From a bacterium (GTDB taxonomy: Bacteria; Bdellovibrionota_C; UBA2361; SZUA-149), in NCBI GenBank assembly GCA_003230795.1, contig QIGM01000093.1, forward strand, positions 1 to 5,612: a stretch of 5,612 bases of DNA, given 5' to 3'. Positions 5,513-5,612 of this stretch are shown in pieces; positions within the stretch are counted from its first letter, which is position 1, and every line of letters begins with the position of its first letter. Both the position numbers and the translations under genes were made by a program. Under the pieces are notes generated by a model. The model saw only the letters and a program-made list of their open reading frames with translations. It ran no database searches and was not told the DNA's origin.

Positions 5513-5603
5513 TGATGACTATCCTCTTTGTCCCCTTTCGGGGGAAACGTTCAGGCGCCACGTAGGCTTCTCTGTCCATTGCAAAGCAGCATTACGTACT
5601 TAG
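5513..5603 (-). repeat. Repeat copy B, candidate structured RNA element
   Basis: This 91-bp block matches 225-313, with the core 5544-5582 identical over 39 bp. The variable part keeps a hairpin: - strand CCCC-GAAA-GGGG here against CCC-GAA-GGG in copy A. Stem and loop change together while pairing is kept, as expected for a structured RNA. The frame starting MDREAYVAPERF here gives only 34 codons and diverges after residue 12, so a conserved peptide is unlikely. GATGACTA occurs at both edges of this copy (5514-5521 and 5603-5610), but the outer occurrence is missing from copy A. Confidence 0.7.
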
Positions 5604-5612
5604 ATGACTACT

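Overview
The window reads as a bacterial chromosome segment of moderate G+C, with short genes and roomy, structure-rich spacers. All supported genes are on the + strand. The lineage cannot be fixed from this stretch. The amino acid permease resembles the cyanobacterial-type APC permeases, and a single-domain Hanks-type Ser/Thr kinase stands alone. Both would suit a cyanobacterium-related or otherwise kinase-rich lineage, but this is a weak inference.

Layout from left to right: (1) the probable 3' end of a gene running in from the left (to 97); (2) a bidirectional terminator and the first copy of an ~90-bp repeat (225-313); (3) an unrecognised 176-aa protein (591-1121) with a good ribosome binding site, a hairpin in its leader and a clear terminator behind it; (4) an unrecognised 268-aa protein (1398-2204) behind a good sigma70-type promoter; (5) a spacer with a perfect 18-bp inverted repeat whose 5' arm can also pair with an upstream segment; (6) a YwbE-family small protein (2474-2668), probably translated from a nearly leaderless mRNA; (7) a Ser/Thr protein kinase (2885-3850), preceded by a perfect 15-bp hairpin that buries the ribosome binding site of a 12-codon leader ORF whose stop overlaps the kinase start; (8) an APC-family amino acid permease (4061-5377); (9) a bidirectional terminator and the second copy of the repeat (5513-5603), in the same orientation as the first.

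The genes do not form an obvious pathway. Each is separated from the next by 200-300 bp with its own signals, so they look independently transcribed rather than like an operon. The most interesting content is non-coding. The two repeat copies share a 39-bp identical core and each lies beside a rho-independent terminator hairpin, which suggests a small structured RNA or termination-type leader on the - strand. The kinase leader looks like a translational switch. The spacer at 2226-2320 can form two mutually exclusive hairpins. None of these was matched to a known RNA family by inspection.
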